A stretch of DNA of 64,000 nucleotides, taken from the NCBI RefSeq assembly GCF_000003605.2, contig NW_003133346.1:30015-94014 (forward strand), read 5' to 3'. Source of the DNA: Saccoglossus kowalevskii (Eukaryota; Hemichordata; Enteropneusta; Harrimaniidae). Both the position numbers and the translations under genes were made by a program. Positions 53,034 through 63,888 of this stretch are shown piece after piece (within the stretch, counting starts at the first letter, position 1; every line of letters starts with the position of its first letter). The notes below the pieces were generated by a model. That model had not been told where the DNA came from, ran no database searches, and saw only the letters and a list, made by a program, of their open reading frames with translations.

Positions 53034-53354
53034 TCGAGTTACGGACATCGAGTTACGAGCATCGAGTTACGAAAACATCGAGTTACAAAACTGACCATGC
53101 CCACATTTCGGAAACCACTCTCACTTTTGCGAAACCACGCCCAAATTGTAACTCGATGTTCAATTAACAGTTTACATAATTTCGAGTTACGGGCAGGCGA
53201 CATATATTTTTATTATAACTCAAACTTTAACTATCAGTTAACCGAACTTCGAGTTTCGGAAAATATACAACGTTAAATAAAACCAAAATTCTATGTTGCC
53301 CGTAAATCGAAGTTCGGGTAACTGTATCTTCGTGACTCAATGTCCGTAACTCGA
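53034..53354. mobile_element. Foldback element built from CGAGTTACG iterations
   Basis: The left end TCGAGTTACGGACATCGAGT is matched on the opposite strand by TCGAGTTACGGACATTGAGT at the right end. The left side repeats CATCGAGTTACG three more times at 14-16 bp spacing. A nested inverted pair, CAGTTAACCGAACTTCGAG against CAGTTACCCGAACTTCGAT, lies further in. It has no coding capacity. Superfamily not recognised. Confidence 0.6.
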
Positions 53355-53558
53355 TCACTTCAGCATCTCCAATTGAACAATCTTACTAATGTGTAATATT
53401 CGATTGGTTAGGCAGTTCATCACCCCTGGGTTCTCCAACTGATTATTTGATCATTCATACCGAAAGTGGTATTTGTTCGTAGCATATTGAATGCTCTAAA
53501 TCACTGGCTGGCAGACATCTCTCCTCCTTTGCCGGGTTCCCTGTCACTTTTTCTGGAG

Positions 53559-53574
53559 CAGTGCCCTCTTGCGG
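53559..53574 (-). promoter_or_regulatory. CTCF-like motif
   Basis: On the - strand it reads CCGCAAGAGGGCACTG, which fits the bilaterian CTCF core CC-(3 nt)-AGRGGGC with the following RC. It lies between the convergent genes. This is a motif match only; occupancy is unknown. Confidence 0.35.
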
Positions 53575-53702
53575 CCAAATACGATTTTTTTTAAATGAGT
53601 ACCAAATAACAGCATATTTTGCTTTCGCTTAGTAAATTCTCGGTGAATACCCTTCTGTAGCTAGGAATACATTGCGTTGGCAAAATGTCAATACTATGTT
53701 AA

Positions 53703-53819
53703 AGGGCGGTGGTCGTCGCGCCGCGTCCTGTTCGATATGGGTCTCATAGCAACGTACAAACACATGTAAAATTGTTTTACATGAATTTCAAACATGCGCT
53801 GCGAGACGACCACCACCCT
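53703..53819. mobile_element. Inverted-repeat element with TTAA flanks, copy B
   Basis: TTAA at 53699-53702 and 53820-53823. The left end begins AGGGCGGTGGTCGTCGCGC and the right end on the other strand begins AGGGTGGTGGTCGTCTCGC. It shares the internal GGTCTCATA block with copy C at 62370-62633. At 117 bp it is the shortest of the three complete copies. Confidence 0.7.
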
Positions 53820-56800
53820 TTAATTTATTCTTAACATTCATTTGGCCGTATACAATTATACTCTTTACCATTATATGTAATTTTACTTCTCGCTGTGTAT
53901 CACGAAAGTGAAGATATCAGACGTGGACACAATGGCTTCAAACAGTGGGCTCACATGAACCATAGACCTTATTTATGCATGAACTACGGCACAGATTCCA
54001 TGCCTGGCTAACTATTTTTTTTCCCTATTACCGATTTCAGCACATATACTTAATCACAATAAAAATGTAATCAAACTGAGACTCGCGAATTCCGTAAACT
54101 TAGAGCATAAACGCTTTAAACCACTTTACCGATTCTGTCAACCGTCACTTTGTACTGTGGGTCTATTTATGAAGGGGCTTTTGCGATCACGAGTAATCAA
54201 TTGCTGCAACTCACCGCTGCAATCTATCAGTGAAAGGACTGGCATCATTATGCAATCAGAGTAGATGAACTGTACTACTATATCTCGGTTTAGGACCGAA
54301 CATGTCTATATTCATGGCATGTAATATACAGTGTCACCCATGTGCAATCATGATGTTCACCTGATGATTGGTAATATTACAGTGTTCTTAGATATTATCG
54401 TAAAACCATTTATTTTCCCTGGCATTTAACTATTTTGAGCATATTCACTGGGTTTTAAGTTCAAGAACTTGCCAGTAAAAGTAATATCTAAGTTCACGTG
54501 AATTTAATTGAGCGGATTTTTCTTATCAGCAAGAATACTGACATTAATGCATTTACAGTATCGTATATCCACTATCAATCATTCATCACTAAATTTGGTG
54601 GTGTCATAGACAGTCCTCCTCCCTCTCTTATCAGATCCCACGGTTAAAACAATACACCTTTCTCACTGAAAAAAATCCCAGACCCAACAATCTCTTCTCA
54701 TACTTTGCCGGAAAAAAACAACCCTGCTTTTCCGTGCTTTCGAGAATTATAGAATATTTCTATAGCTCTGTTGACTCTCAGACTAATAATACAATTTTAT
54801 TACTAGTCTGAGGTTGACTGCACCTTGCGGTCGACGTGCAAGCATAAATACGTTTGTTGAAGGGGGGTGTGTTGCTGATCATTGCTTTACAACACCAATG
54901 GTGAACGATTATTGAATTTAAGATTCGTGCAGGTCATTATAAATGAGTTCGCAATGTCACGTGTCAATGTATTGATCTTCCGGCATTCTTAAAGTACAAA
55001 ATAAAATACTCACCTGCTCTCAGTCTTTCCTCAACAAATTTGAAATATTTGCTTATCATTGTCGATTCTCATAAAATCGGTATTAAAGCCAGACAAATGC
55101 AATGCACCGATATGCCTTACGACTTATAAAAGGTCACACATGCTGGTACTTTCTAGAGGTAAAAAACAATAAATTTCTTAATTTTCCCGCTATTCACTGT
55201 GAAATGCAAGCGTCTGCCATTAAAGTACAAAATCATAACAAATATTGGAAAATAATTTTAGAAATTATTGCTGTTATATGCAAAAAATACCCCCCCCCCA
55301 ATAGTACCAGGATGTGTAACTTTTCCGGGTGACTCGTAAGCCCTCAAATGAGTAAAGTGTTGCATCGCATTCTCACGTGATATTGATTTTACGGATTATG
55401 TCATTGAAGCTTTATTAAACTTATTTGAAGTAAAATGGGCCATAATTAGGAATCAGCAGTCACGGCATTCGCGAGTTATGGGTGTTAGAACCTGACTGAT
55501 TTGTTATATATCTATAGTCCCGACAACGCTAAATACAACTCAGAAAGTATAAAATGGTCCATGTTTCCTGTTTGCTTGTCAGTGGATGCTTTGACAAAAA
55601 TCTCATATAACAGGCATACATTTAGAAAGAAAGGGACAGAACAACTTGAAAAGTGGGTATTCATGAAATAAATCCTCCGACTTCAGTTGGTTCTTATCAA
55701 TTTTTAATATTTAGAACCATTGCATGATGCATTGGAGCGTGTTCGGATGTTTGCTAACAATTTCTGAACCAGATATCTTGCGAATTCCGTAATTGCTGCA
55801 TTTATTAATTGCATTATTATACTTGATACGTCAACTGGTACAAACAAAATATATCGGATACTACAACGTCAAATGTGTTTCAATTAGTAAGTCGTAGGGA
55901 TCTTTCTACAATTGTTCCCAAAGTATCGCCTATTACACGTGACCTGATCCTCTGGCGATTGTAGTTGCCATAGTCATGGTACTGAAAGTGGATACCATGA
56001 ACCTACAAGTTGGTGACGTAATGCAACAGAACATTACGCGAGATTTCCCGATATATTTTCATCCCATTAAATAAATTTTCGCTCGCATTAATGCGGCATG
56101 TACAGTTGTTGTTAATGTAGGTACCAACATAGAATTATTATTTATCATTGTTTTATCGAACCAATATTTAGCTCAAACAAGTTTTAAGTTTAATGTAAAT
56201 CATAATCCAATGTAAAACAGTGTCAAAGAGCAGATTAAAAAAAATGTCTTACCCGTATTGCATCATTTATAAAATGTATTCAACAAGGTGTAAGTCATCA
56301 TACATATTGTTTTAGCAACTCACGACTGAAGAGGGCGTTACAAGGTTGTTAGTCATGTGATGGTACACTCAGTGGGTTAAGATTTATGTCGCGATTGATG
56401 GTGATGAAAAAAACGCCATTGCGCATGCGTTTTTAATTATTTGATACGTACAATAAATTGAAAAGTGAACACTTAATCGATTTCGGAAAAAATAAAAATA
56501 AAAACTTGAGATAATGAAAATGTTTAAATGTTTTTATAATAACTTGGGCTTTATATACTTAATAAGGCTTTATATACTAAAATACACAAGGAATTGTATT
56601 ATATAATCGTCTTGCCAGATTTTCACACTAAAATGTCATTTTACAACACTTGTATTTATATTTATATTGTTATTACCATTTTGTTTCACTGTAGAGTAAA
56701 TTTGAAGATGTGCCACATGTAACTACGGAGAAAATCTTCGTTTTTATGAACCCGGAAGTGTATTTTTGTGAACTGAATTTTTGGCTCAGAACCAGCTGAA

Positions 56801-57326
56801 TCATGCTTCTGTTTATCATTTTAATGAAAAACAGATTATGTTGTTAGCACGATGTACCAACTTTACAGATGTATTTTTCAGGGAATTAAATTCACACTTC
56901 ATACAGTAGAAAATGTCACGGTACCCCAGGGTACTTCTGTATTGTGCGCAGAGGTTTTTGCGCAGTGCTGAGATGTCTTCTGAGTCATATTTATGTTATC
57001 GTCTTTATCAGTCATACATTGGATGTACGCAAAATGACTGAATATTTATACATCACTGGTTATCAATCCATGGTTGACACATAATGACATAATAAGACTG
57101 TCACACATACTATCAAGATATAGCTAGGTAATCAATACGACGTCATATCATGTAATGTAATTGTATTGTTACTTTTGACATATTTATCATGTAAATAATA
57201 AATATGATATTATCTTTAACCTTCGCATGTATGTGTGTCTTTAGTACAACCCTTCTTCACTGACTACTTCAAAGTTGGAATGCCACTGCTTTCTTCGACT
57301 CTCAGCTATCGGGTAGTATCTAAACA

Positions 57327-57396
57327 GAGCGCCCTCGCTTTGTTGTGATGCTTCACTACTAAGCAAATTCGATTTGTCGCATCAGATTGAGGGCGC
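57327..57396. repeat. Inverted pair of GCGCCCTC motifs
   Basis: AGCGCCCTC near 57328 and GAGGGCGCT near 57386 face each other about 50 bp apart within AACAG...CTGTT-like flanks. It may be a small foldback element or a pair of CTCF-like cores. Confidence 0.35.
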
Positions 57397-58216
57397 TGTT
57401 AAATTGCGGTAAATGACCCATACAGCATGTGTGAAGTGAAGCATTATATTGCGTGACACTAAAACACATTTCCTCTTATCCCAAAACATTTTCATGTCTC
57501 ATCAAACCGAGTGTATGTTGACATGATGTGTTAATGCCGTCACTACGGCCCGGCGAGTGCCAAAACATGCCACACACAAAAAATAATGCAAATTATTTTT
57601 ATGGAAATTATTTATTTGCAAACTATACTGCAACATATCATAGATGAAAAAAAGAAGAAAATAAACGGCTATTGCGCGGATCATTCTGCGCAATGTGCTT
57701 TCTAACTGAGAATGATTGCGCAGTGTGCCAGAGGACACCGTCTTTACCGATCAAAACCTAGGTCATAGTTCAATTTTTACCACACGCGCACTTCGTTCCA
57801 CACAGTCACCTCGTTCAAGGTCACTTAGTATCACATATGTTAGCGAATATTAGAAATGTGATTTCGAAGGAAATTACACTTCAAAATGTTTAAGTCAATA
57901 TAACATTAGAGACCGTTTAATACAAAGTGACATGTTACGAAGTGGTTATGATACGAGGTGACTGTACTTTGTCCTGCTACACCATGTAACACGTGATAGG
58001 CAACGCACAATAAACTTTACCTGTAAGTTACGCCCTTTAGCGCCACGGAGTTTCTGTGAAAGCAATGTCGAACAAAGCGACAATTACGTTTACTTTGTAG
58101 TCCGTTGTCATGTATAGTATAGTAAATCTCTCAAAAAATATTTGACATTGACGGACTACATCACTGGAGCTATGAGCGGCCTTCTTTTCACCCATTTACG
58201 CCATAAAAGCGCTTTG

Positions 58217-58230
58217 CCGCTAGAGGGCGC
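58217..58230 (+). promoter_or_regulatory. CTCF-like motif, near-consensus
   Basis: CCGCTAGAGGGCGC is an essentially perfect match to the CTCF core CCRSYAGRGGGCGC. It lies 1.5 kb past the 3' end of the CRHR-like gene, between the two convergent receptors. A further GCGCCCTCT core in the opposite orientation is at 58477-58485. Insulator function is inference. Confidence 0.45.
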
Positions 58231-59719
58231 GATTTATATGAATACTGTATTGGTATCCCACGCATAATTATATCAAACCCATTTTTAAATTCAGAATTTA
58301 AAATGTGTTATAACACTGACAATTGATATGTACAAATAGACCAAATAACAATATAAGATGACAAACCTAAGTAGTTGAACTACTTAACAAAAAAAAAGTG
58401 TAATCTGAAATTTGGCAGTCTGATGGCTATTTCATGGAACTCGGAGTCGATAATCGACATTTCACGATATTCAACAGCGCCCTCTCGAGAATGTACTGAG
58501 GTCACACACAAAATGTCAAGTTTGTCAAAATTGATTTTGAGTTGGCGTTTAAACAAATTGTGAATGTATATACATGTGTTATTCAATGATACACATTTTG
58601 TACCATCAAATTTATATTCAATATTTACACAATTCAAGAAAGCAACAACCGAAGCAGATATTATGTTAAGATAAGCGAACATAGAATACGCATAATTATA
58701 TACACATGTTCTTATCCTTAATTTTAAAAAAAAAACACGATCACTGAATTCACCGTTTTCTTCCATTTAAATTTGAAAAAAAACGTGAATACTAGTATAT
58801 ATATATATTTACAATGACCAGTGACATCTCTTTTCTTTGTCGTACTTCTTCCCATAGTACATTTGTGATGCAATGCGCATGACTAGGAATAACAACGCAT
58901 GCGCACAGCATATGATGAACACATGTGCAAATGAGTGTTGTGGAACTGCATTGCATTGTGTGTCAATAGTTTCGGAGAAGTAGCAACAATAATCTGGTAT
59001 TAAACATTCGGCAAATCCATCCTATCCGAACACACATCATTGGCAGTATTAATGCGGTATACACTCTCAATACCAAATGCAAAGGAGGGCAGAATAGTGT
59101 TTCTGTTGCATGTAGTGTACGCCGCGAGTCCGGGACGTGTTCATCGCACAGCATTAATACTGTGTTTTGTTTTATTCGCCGCCATGTTTCATTCATACGA
59201 ATTACTGCGAACAAAGTAATTGCCTTACTGTGTTGTCCTCCGTTGTAGTAAACGGGGAAATTTGGTGTCATAAAAGTTCGTTTGACGGCTGTGAACCAGA
59301 AAGAGTGGGTCAGTAAGTAATAAACACATGGTCAGAATTCACGGTCACGTGTGCCCGAAGTGATACGTCACGCTGTCCAGAGTATATAACACGTCACTTA
59401 AATTGTTGTCGGCATCAAAAATTATAAACTGGCAGAGAATAATTCTATTACTACTCTTCACGGTCACGTGATACAACTATACGATTCAGCAATTAGCGTC
59501 GTCAACGTGTCTAGTTGTAATTAGCTGTTGTGTGACTTTTTCGTGGCGACATTGCATCAAAACTGTCGAGAAAGCCTTTCAAGCCATATACGGTTGAATT
59601 CTTATTGTGTGTTATTATACATTCGGGCAACCGCGCGGGCACATGTTGTTAATTTGATCTTGATGTTGTGGCGCTTCAGTTAAAAAAGCCAGCGCCCGAT
59701 ATATACGTGACTTTTTTGT

Positions 59720-59959
59720 TTAAACTTGGGTGGGTTCAACTCCATCCAGGGTCCCATTGCCAGTAACTTGCGAAACCACTTCAATTTCGGTTTTCGATTC
59801 CTTAGAATATTTCCGTCGCGAATCGCGGAATATGTTCAACGTAAGACCTTGTTTTGAAGCAGAACTTGCAATGGATGTATTCCTCGACCCTGGTCTTCGT
59901 TGTCGTATTGATTGACGATCTCGCCACCGGTTGAATTTCCTCCTTATTACTGACCTAAC
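59720..59959 (-). CDS. CRHR-like last exon: helix 8, C-tail and stop
   Basis: 240 nt, 79 residues plus TAA (59720-59722), after acceptor TTATCTTTCAG. It starts VRSVIRRKFNRWRDRQSIRQ, very close to human CRHR1 VRSAIRKRWHRW. A Ser/Arg-rich tail with likely kinase sites follows, and the end is GVEPTQV. Confidence 0.92.
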   Translation of the reverse strand, partial: VRSVIRRKFNRWRDRQSIRQRRPGSRNTSIASSASKQGLTLNIFRDSRRKYSKESKTEIEVVSQVTGNGTLDGVEPTQV

Positions 59960-62759
59960 CTGAAAGATAAAAAAAATGATAACAGAAAAATGTAAAGTTT
60001 AGCCAAGCAGTAAATTATGCTCGCCTAGTGACCGGGCGCATTGTGTTGGTCCCGCAACATCCCGGCAAGTAATGAGGGCAACCACGAACTAGGAAATCCG
60101 TATCAAGTACAACATGCATATACATTACATTGCAGTGTAAAACTTCGGGCACATGTGTGAGTCTCTTGTGATAAGATATGCACTGGTTTAATCGAAGCGC
60201 CAACGCAGAATCACTGCATTGCCAGGGCCCTTGTTTTTTTCTGGTAAGAAACTAGAAGATATCTCTGTCTTAGTTTTCTCGCCTTCTCTATACTAATTTT
60301 GTTATCGTGAAAAGCAGAAATCAACCCATCTTGTTATGAAACAATCTTGCGTATAACTAACCTCTCCGTTGAGGAAGACGTAGATGACTGCTACTGATAA
60401 TCCTTGCGTTGATTGCAAAAGTGTGTTGAAATATAAAAAGAGCAGCCGTGCTGTGGTGCTGTCCTGTGCGGGATTCATGAAGAAGAGCATGTACGTCAGC
60501 CCTAGTAATGGTAGAAGAACCACCGTGGCTTTGACAGCTTTTCTGTAGAAACAAAAACCGTATCACAAAATGCTAAATGGTGATTTTTCATAGATGTGTT
60601 GCTACTCATATCTGCAGACATGCAATCCGTATTGTGATGGTCGTAATGTAATGTAATGTAATGCAATGTAATGTAATGTAATGATGCTATCGTCACGGAG
60701 CTGATGGTCGCTACTCACATCTGCAGACATGCAATCCGTATTGTGATGGCCGTACTATGATGGTGCATGTCAAGTTTATCTTATGCACTTGAACTGCGCA
60801 AATGCGTGGTAAATTTAGCTCACTTCCCTGAACTATACAAATACGTAAGTTTAGGTTGCTCCCTTGTACCTGAACTAAACAAATACGTAAGTTTAGGTCG
60901 CTCCCTTGTACCATACAAATTGTCACACGCAACGTAATATTACCGTAATTGGTATAGTACAGGTGTGATGGTTCAAATACCAAAATGGCAACAGTAACAG
61001 AAAAACTTCCCTGGCGGCGATGATAAAATACGAACACGGAGCCAACATATGAGGTTTCAACTGGTACTGGTATTATTATACTCTGCAAACATCAAGTACA
61101 ATAACGCGGTAAAACTCCACCACTCCAATAACTAGATACTTAAACTCCAATACAATTCAACGAGATCTCCGATCTGAACTCAGTGCTGAACAACTCCCCT
61201 ATATATACCCCCACTGTCTATAAATAGACCATTACATCAGCTTACATAATGAGTCTGGAACTTACTACAAATTTCTAAAATGTTCCATTACCTTCTATTA
61301 CCTCCTACAGTGTTCTATTACCTATTCAACCATTTCTAAAAAAAAATATAGAATATTCCACCCAGACACAGTACGGTTCTAGAACATTCTCAGTGACACG
61401 GAAGTGGTAAATAAGTCGTATGCGACACAAATACATGATCAGTTTAGCTCACTCACCTGTACTGTTGCGTTTCTAAAGAATTTGACGCCCTCAGCTTCGT
61501 GATGAGTACACGCACAATATTGAACAAGAAGATAAAGTTTAACTGAAACGTAAAAAATAAATTATCTATCAGCGACGCAATGACCATTCTCGACGACTCG
61601 ACTGACAATCACATCGAGTTATCGAGGATTTAACCATTCAGTGTACTATGATTTAAACGGGCTATTCAGAATAGTGTACAATCTTTATTGTGTTTCGTTG
61701 TATTTTGAAAGAAAATTCACAAACCTACTTTTGTGTTGAATGTTACGTTTTTCAACTCTTGAATCATTGGGGCAATTTTTAGGATTTTCCTACTATAATA
61801 TTGACTGAGAAATGAAGAATGCGACACTCACCAAGAGAACTACTAATATCGGTCCTTGGTATATATAGTCATACAAACTGGCTTCTTTTGGTGGTAGCCA
61901 GCACCTGTAGAATATATCGACAAATTCAACACTATGAAAACTAATAACAACAACTTCATGTTTACAAGCTCATATGTCACGATTCGAGCTCATTTACATA
62001 AACCGGGCATACGATGGCCGATGCTATATCCCCCAATCACAAATATGAAATTATATTCATGATATAGTCACAAGATTTTACATTACACAAGCAGCGGTTA
62101 ATAGACATAGTGCGCGCTTAATTTGCATACAGCGATGTTGGGAGAATTAGAAATAGTGAGTTGAGTCTAAAATACATATATACGCTCAATCTATGCAGTG
62201 TTATATTTATCTTATTATTATTATTATAAAAATAATAAATTAAAAAATATTATAATAATAAACTAATATAACAGTGCATAGATTGAATGTTTACATGGCT
62301 CGGATTACTTTACACTCCAAATTAAGCGTCTCCAAAAAGTCGCCAATTCAGCTGCCGACTACGACTTAAAGGGCGGTAGTCGTCGCGCCACGCATACGCG
62401 TGATATATTGGTCTCATATAAACAAAGATGCACAGATCAACGTGTACAAACTGAGACATTTCCAAGCTTTAATTAGATAATTTCTAGCTGATTGGAAGGT
62501 ATCCAAGGAGTCACCGGCGGTATTCAGTGCCTCATACTTGTGATTTCCATTTTTAAAGCGCATTGGATTGTGGGGAAAATCAATTTTTATGAACACAAAT
62601 TTCGCACATGCGCAGCACGACGACCACCGCGCTTTAATATAATACTGGTTAATGTACGCCTTTCTCTGATGGAAATGTTATGATATATATATACTCACTC
62701 TTCGTTTTCGTACACATATTTAACTGTGGCCCATACAAAGGTGAAGATCAGTGGAAGAC
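59720..62759 (-). CDS. Corticotropin-releasing-factor-receptor-like class B GPCR, 3' part of gene
   Basis: Five exons on the - strand (641 nt of CDS) run from TM4 to the stop. The 5' part, with the hormone domain and TM1-TM3, lies beyond the right edge. The product is a plasma-membrane peptide receptor expected to signal through Gs. Diagnostic strings shared with CRHR1/2 and DH44 receptors are YIYQGP in TM5, NFIFLFNIVR, TKLRAS, KAVKAT, LLPLLGLTYMLFF with NP following, and VRSVIRRKFNRWRD in the tail. The phases of all five exons agree. It is convergent with the calcitonin-receptor-like gene. The usual 42-nt TM7 exon is fused to the TM6 exon, and the tail ends PTQV, a class I PDZ ligand like TAV in human CRHR1. 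Confidence 0.93.
60362..60542 (-). CDS. CRHR-like exon: TM6, loop 3 and TM7 fused
   Basis: 181 nt (one base plus 60 codons). It codes for KAVKATVVLLPLLGLTYMLF, then MNPAQDS, a hydrophobic helix, and GLSVAVIYVFLNGE. In the neighbouring receptor the same region is two exons (136 and 42 nt) split between Q and G; here the codons run on without an intron. The conserved TM7 Tyr is kept. Donor GAG|GTTAGT. Confidence 0.95.
60601..60755. repeat. 46-bp direct repeat flanking a TAATG microsatellite
   Basis: GCTACTCATATCTGCAGACA and following bases recur at 60710 with one or two changes (period 109). Between the copies is a run of TAATG units (about 60644-60683). It lies in an intron of the CRHR-like gene. 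Confidence 0.75.
60790..60912. repeat. Tandem repeat, about 41-bp unit, three copies
   Basis: Units contain CTGAACTATACAAATACGTA followed by AGTTTAGGTTGCTCCCTTGT. The first copy is diverged and the last two are nearly identical. Intronic. Confidence 0.7.
61457..61542 (-). CDS. CRHR-like exon: TM5 and third intracellular loop
   Basis: 86 nt after acceptor TTTACGTTTCAG. It codes for LNFIFLFNIVRVLITKLRAS and then NSLETQQYR, nearly the human CRHR1 sequence at this place. Donor AG|GTGAGT splits the Arg codon as in the family. Confidence 0.95.
61832..61904 (-). CDS. CRHR-like exon: second extracellular loop and start of TM5
   Basis: 73 nt. It codes for CWLPPKEASLYDYIYQGP followed by ILVVLL. DYIYQGP is characteristic of CRF receptors. 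The exon is nine bases longer than its calcitonin-receptor-like counterpart (64 nt), because of the longer loop. Confidence 0.94.
62186..62286. mobile_element. Foldback element, about 101 bp
   Basis: TCAATCTATGCAGTGTTATA on the left pairs with its near-exact complement at the right end, and the arms continue into complementary TTATTATTATTAT and ATAATAATAA runs around an AT-rich loop. It lies in the first visible CRHR-like intron. No target duplication is evident. Confidence 0.65.
62370..62633. mobile_element. Inverted-repeat element with TTAA flanks, copy C
   Basis: TTAA at 62366-62369 and 62634-62637. The left end begins AGGGCGGTAGTCGTCGCGCC and the right end on the other strand begins AGCGCGGTGGTCGTCGTGCT. 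It is the longest copy (264 bp) and shares GGTCTCATA and the CACATGCGC-type subterminal block with copy B. Confidence 0.7.
62699..62759 (-). CDS. CRHR-like exon: TM4 to second extracellular loop
   Basis: 61 nt after acceptor CTCTTTCCAG. It codes for GLPLIFTFVWATVKYVYENEE, matching the CRHR pattern of a TM4 helix followed by YxNE before the CW of the next exon. Same length and phase as the equivalent exon at 46489-46549. Confidence 0.9.
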
Positions 62760-63104
62760 CTGGAAAGAGAATCTGTATTTAACATATGCATTTTTTGTCT
62801 CAATAGACAGTTTGTTTTTTTCGCCAGACCGATATGTCCATAGAAACGCGTCGATGATTTGAGTTCGGGTGGCAGACCGATTTTTTTTAGTATCTTTCCG
62901 GCAGATAAATTTAGGTCATATTTACACAGTATACACACAGATATTAACGACACTAAAGTGTTTGTCGTTAGGAACATACAAGTCGATCGTACATGTTAGC
63001 CAAGTGAATGAATAGTACATTGAATGTGACAGTTATATTACGTATAATGACTATGTGAACAGAAACCACCAACACGGGTTTTGGAAATTTAATACAAGCA
63101 CTCT

Positions 63105-63270
63105 CAACCTAGGTGACATATGGCAACATGTAAACATTCAACCTAGGGGACATATAGCAACATGTAAACATTCAACCTAGGTGGCATATAGCAACACATA
63201 AACATTCAACCTAGGTGGCATATAGCAACACATAAACATTCAATCTAGGTGGCATATAGCAACACGTACA
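63105..63270. repeat. 34-bp tandem repeat, about five copies
   Basis: Units CAACCTAGGTGGCATATAGC plus ACACATAAACATT start at 63105, 63139, 63173, 63207 and 63241. Copies 3 to 5 are nearly identical. The palindrome CCTAGG recurs in most units. Confidence 0.9.
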
Positions 63271-63786
63271 TAATTTGACTGCAGTTCTGTCATCCTATTG
63301 AAACAATGGGACGCCGGGAACGAATCAACAGCCTCGTTTCAAATGCAATTTTAAAATGTAGAAATAACATCCTACACATTCTACATCCCGATGATGTAAT
63401 TTGATCAAAATGGCCGCCATGGCACGGCGTATTGCTATGCACACAAAATCATTATTTAAATGGATATAACCCTTTTATTACCTGAGAAAGTATTTTACTT
63501 GATATACGTTTCACCTTGTTAAAAATCAAGTATGTGTAACAAATTTTCAATATAGTTTGTTTATATAAATGTAAAGCGCCATCAACGTGTCGTGTTCGAG
63601 GGTCCCATGCGACCCATGTAAAATACAGTTTATTTACATACACTTCGAACGCTCGACGCTCACTGAGGTATTTTACAACTTTTGTTATAGCGTCTTGAAT
63701 TACTCGGTGGACAAGGCTGTCTGATATAATATTTCAGCAGCAATAGATTAAATCTGATGGAAACACGATTTTTATTTTTTTTCCAG

Positions 63787-63888
63787 ATTTCATTTGTGTA
63801 CATTTTCCAAAGATGTTACGTGCTGGGTAGTCGCGATGTCACATCTCCCATTCTATTCAATGTGGGGATGTGTACAACAATTATATTA
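63787..63888 (+). CDS. Unassigned exon-like block on the strand opposite the CRHR-like gene
   Basis: A strong pyrimidine-rich acceptor ending TTTTTTTTCCAG and a GTGAGT donor enclose exactly 34 open codons, phase 0 at both ends. They code for ISFVYIFQRCYVLG and a second hydrophobic stretch. I do not recognise the product. It could be one exon of a nested or overlapping gene, or chance. Confidence 0.2.

Larger units (their letters stand above)
51107..59719. other. Intergenic region between two convergent receptor genes
   Basis: No supported coding exon on either strand. It holds the 3' UTRs of both genes (limits unknown), a gap, a foldback element, a TTAA-flanked element, several (A)GAGGGCGC motifs of CTCF type, and AT-rich unique DNA. 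The 128-codon frame at 58380-58766 (-) has no recognisable domain and spans one of the CTCF-like motifs, so I do not call it a gene. Confidence 0.5.

Noticed and set aside
52243-53048. Four long open frames around 52.4-52.9 kb
   Set aside because: They run through the 466-base gap and have no meaning.
55975-56002. Third CATGG...CCATG foldback
   Set aside because: The arms are only 8 nt (TCATGGTA/TACCATGA), and no direct repeat flanks it.
58380-58766. 128-codon open frame on the - strand
   Set aside because: No domain, low-complexity AT-rich composition, no splice or start context, and it covers a GCGCCCTCT motif; most likely chance.
59730-59915. Open frame on the + strand
   Set aside because: It is the shadow of the last CRHR-like exon on the opposite strand.
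60540-60545. Suspected one-base frame problem at the acceptor of the TM6/TM7 exon of the CRHR-like gene
   Set aside because: On recounting, the exon is 181 nt (one base plus 60 codons) and joins the previous exon in frame.
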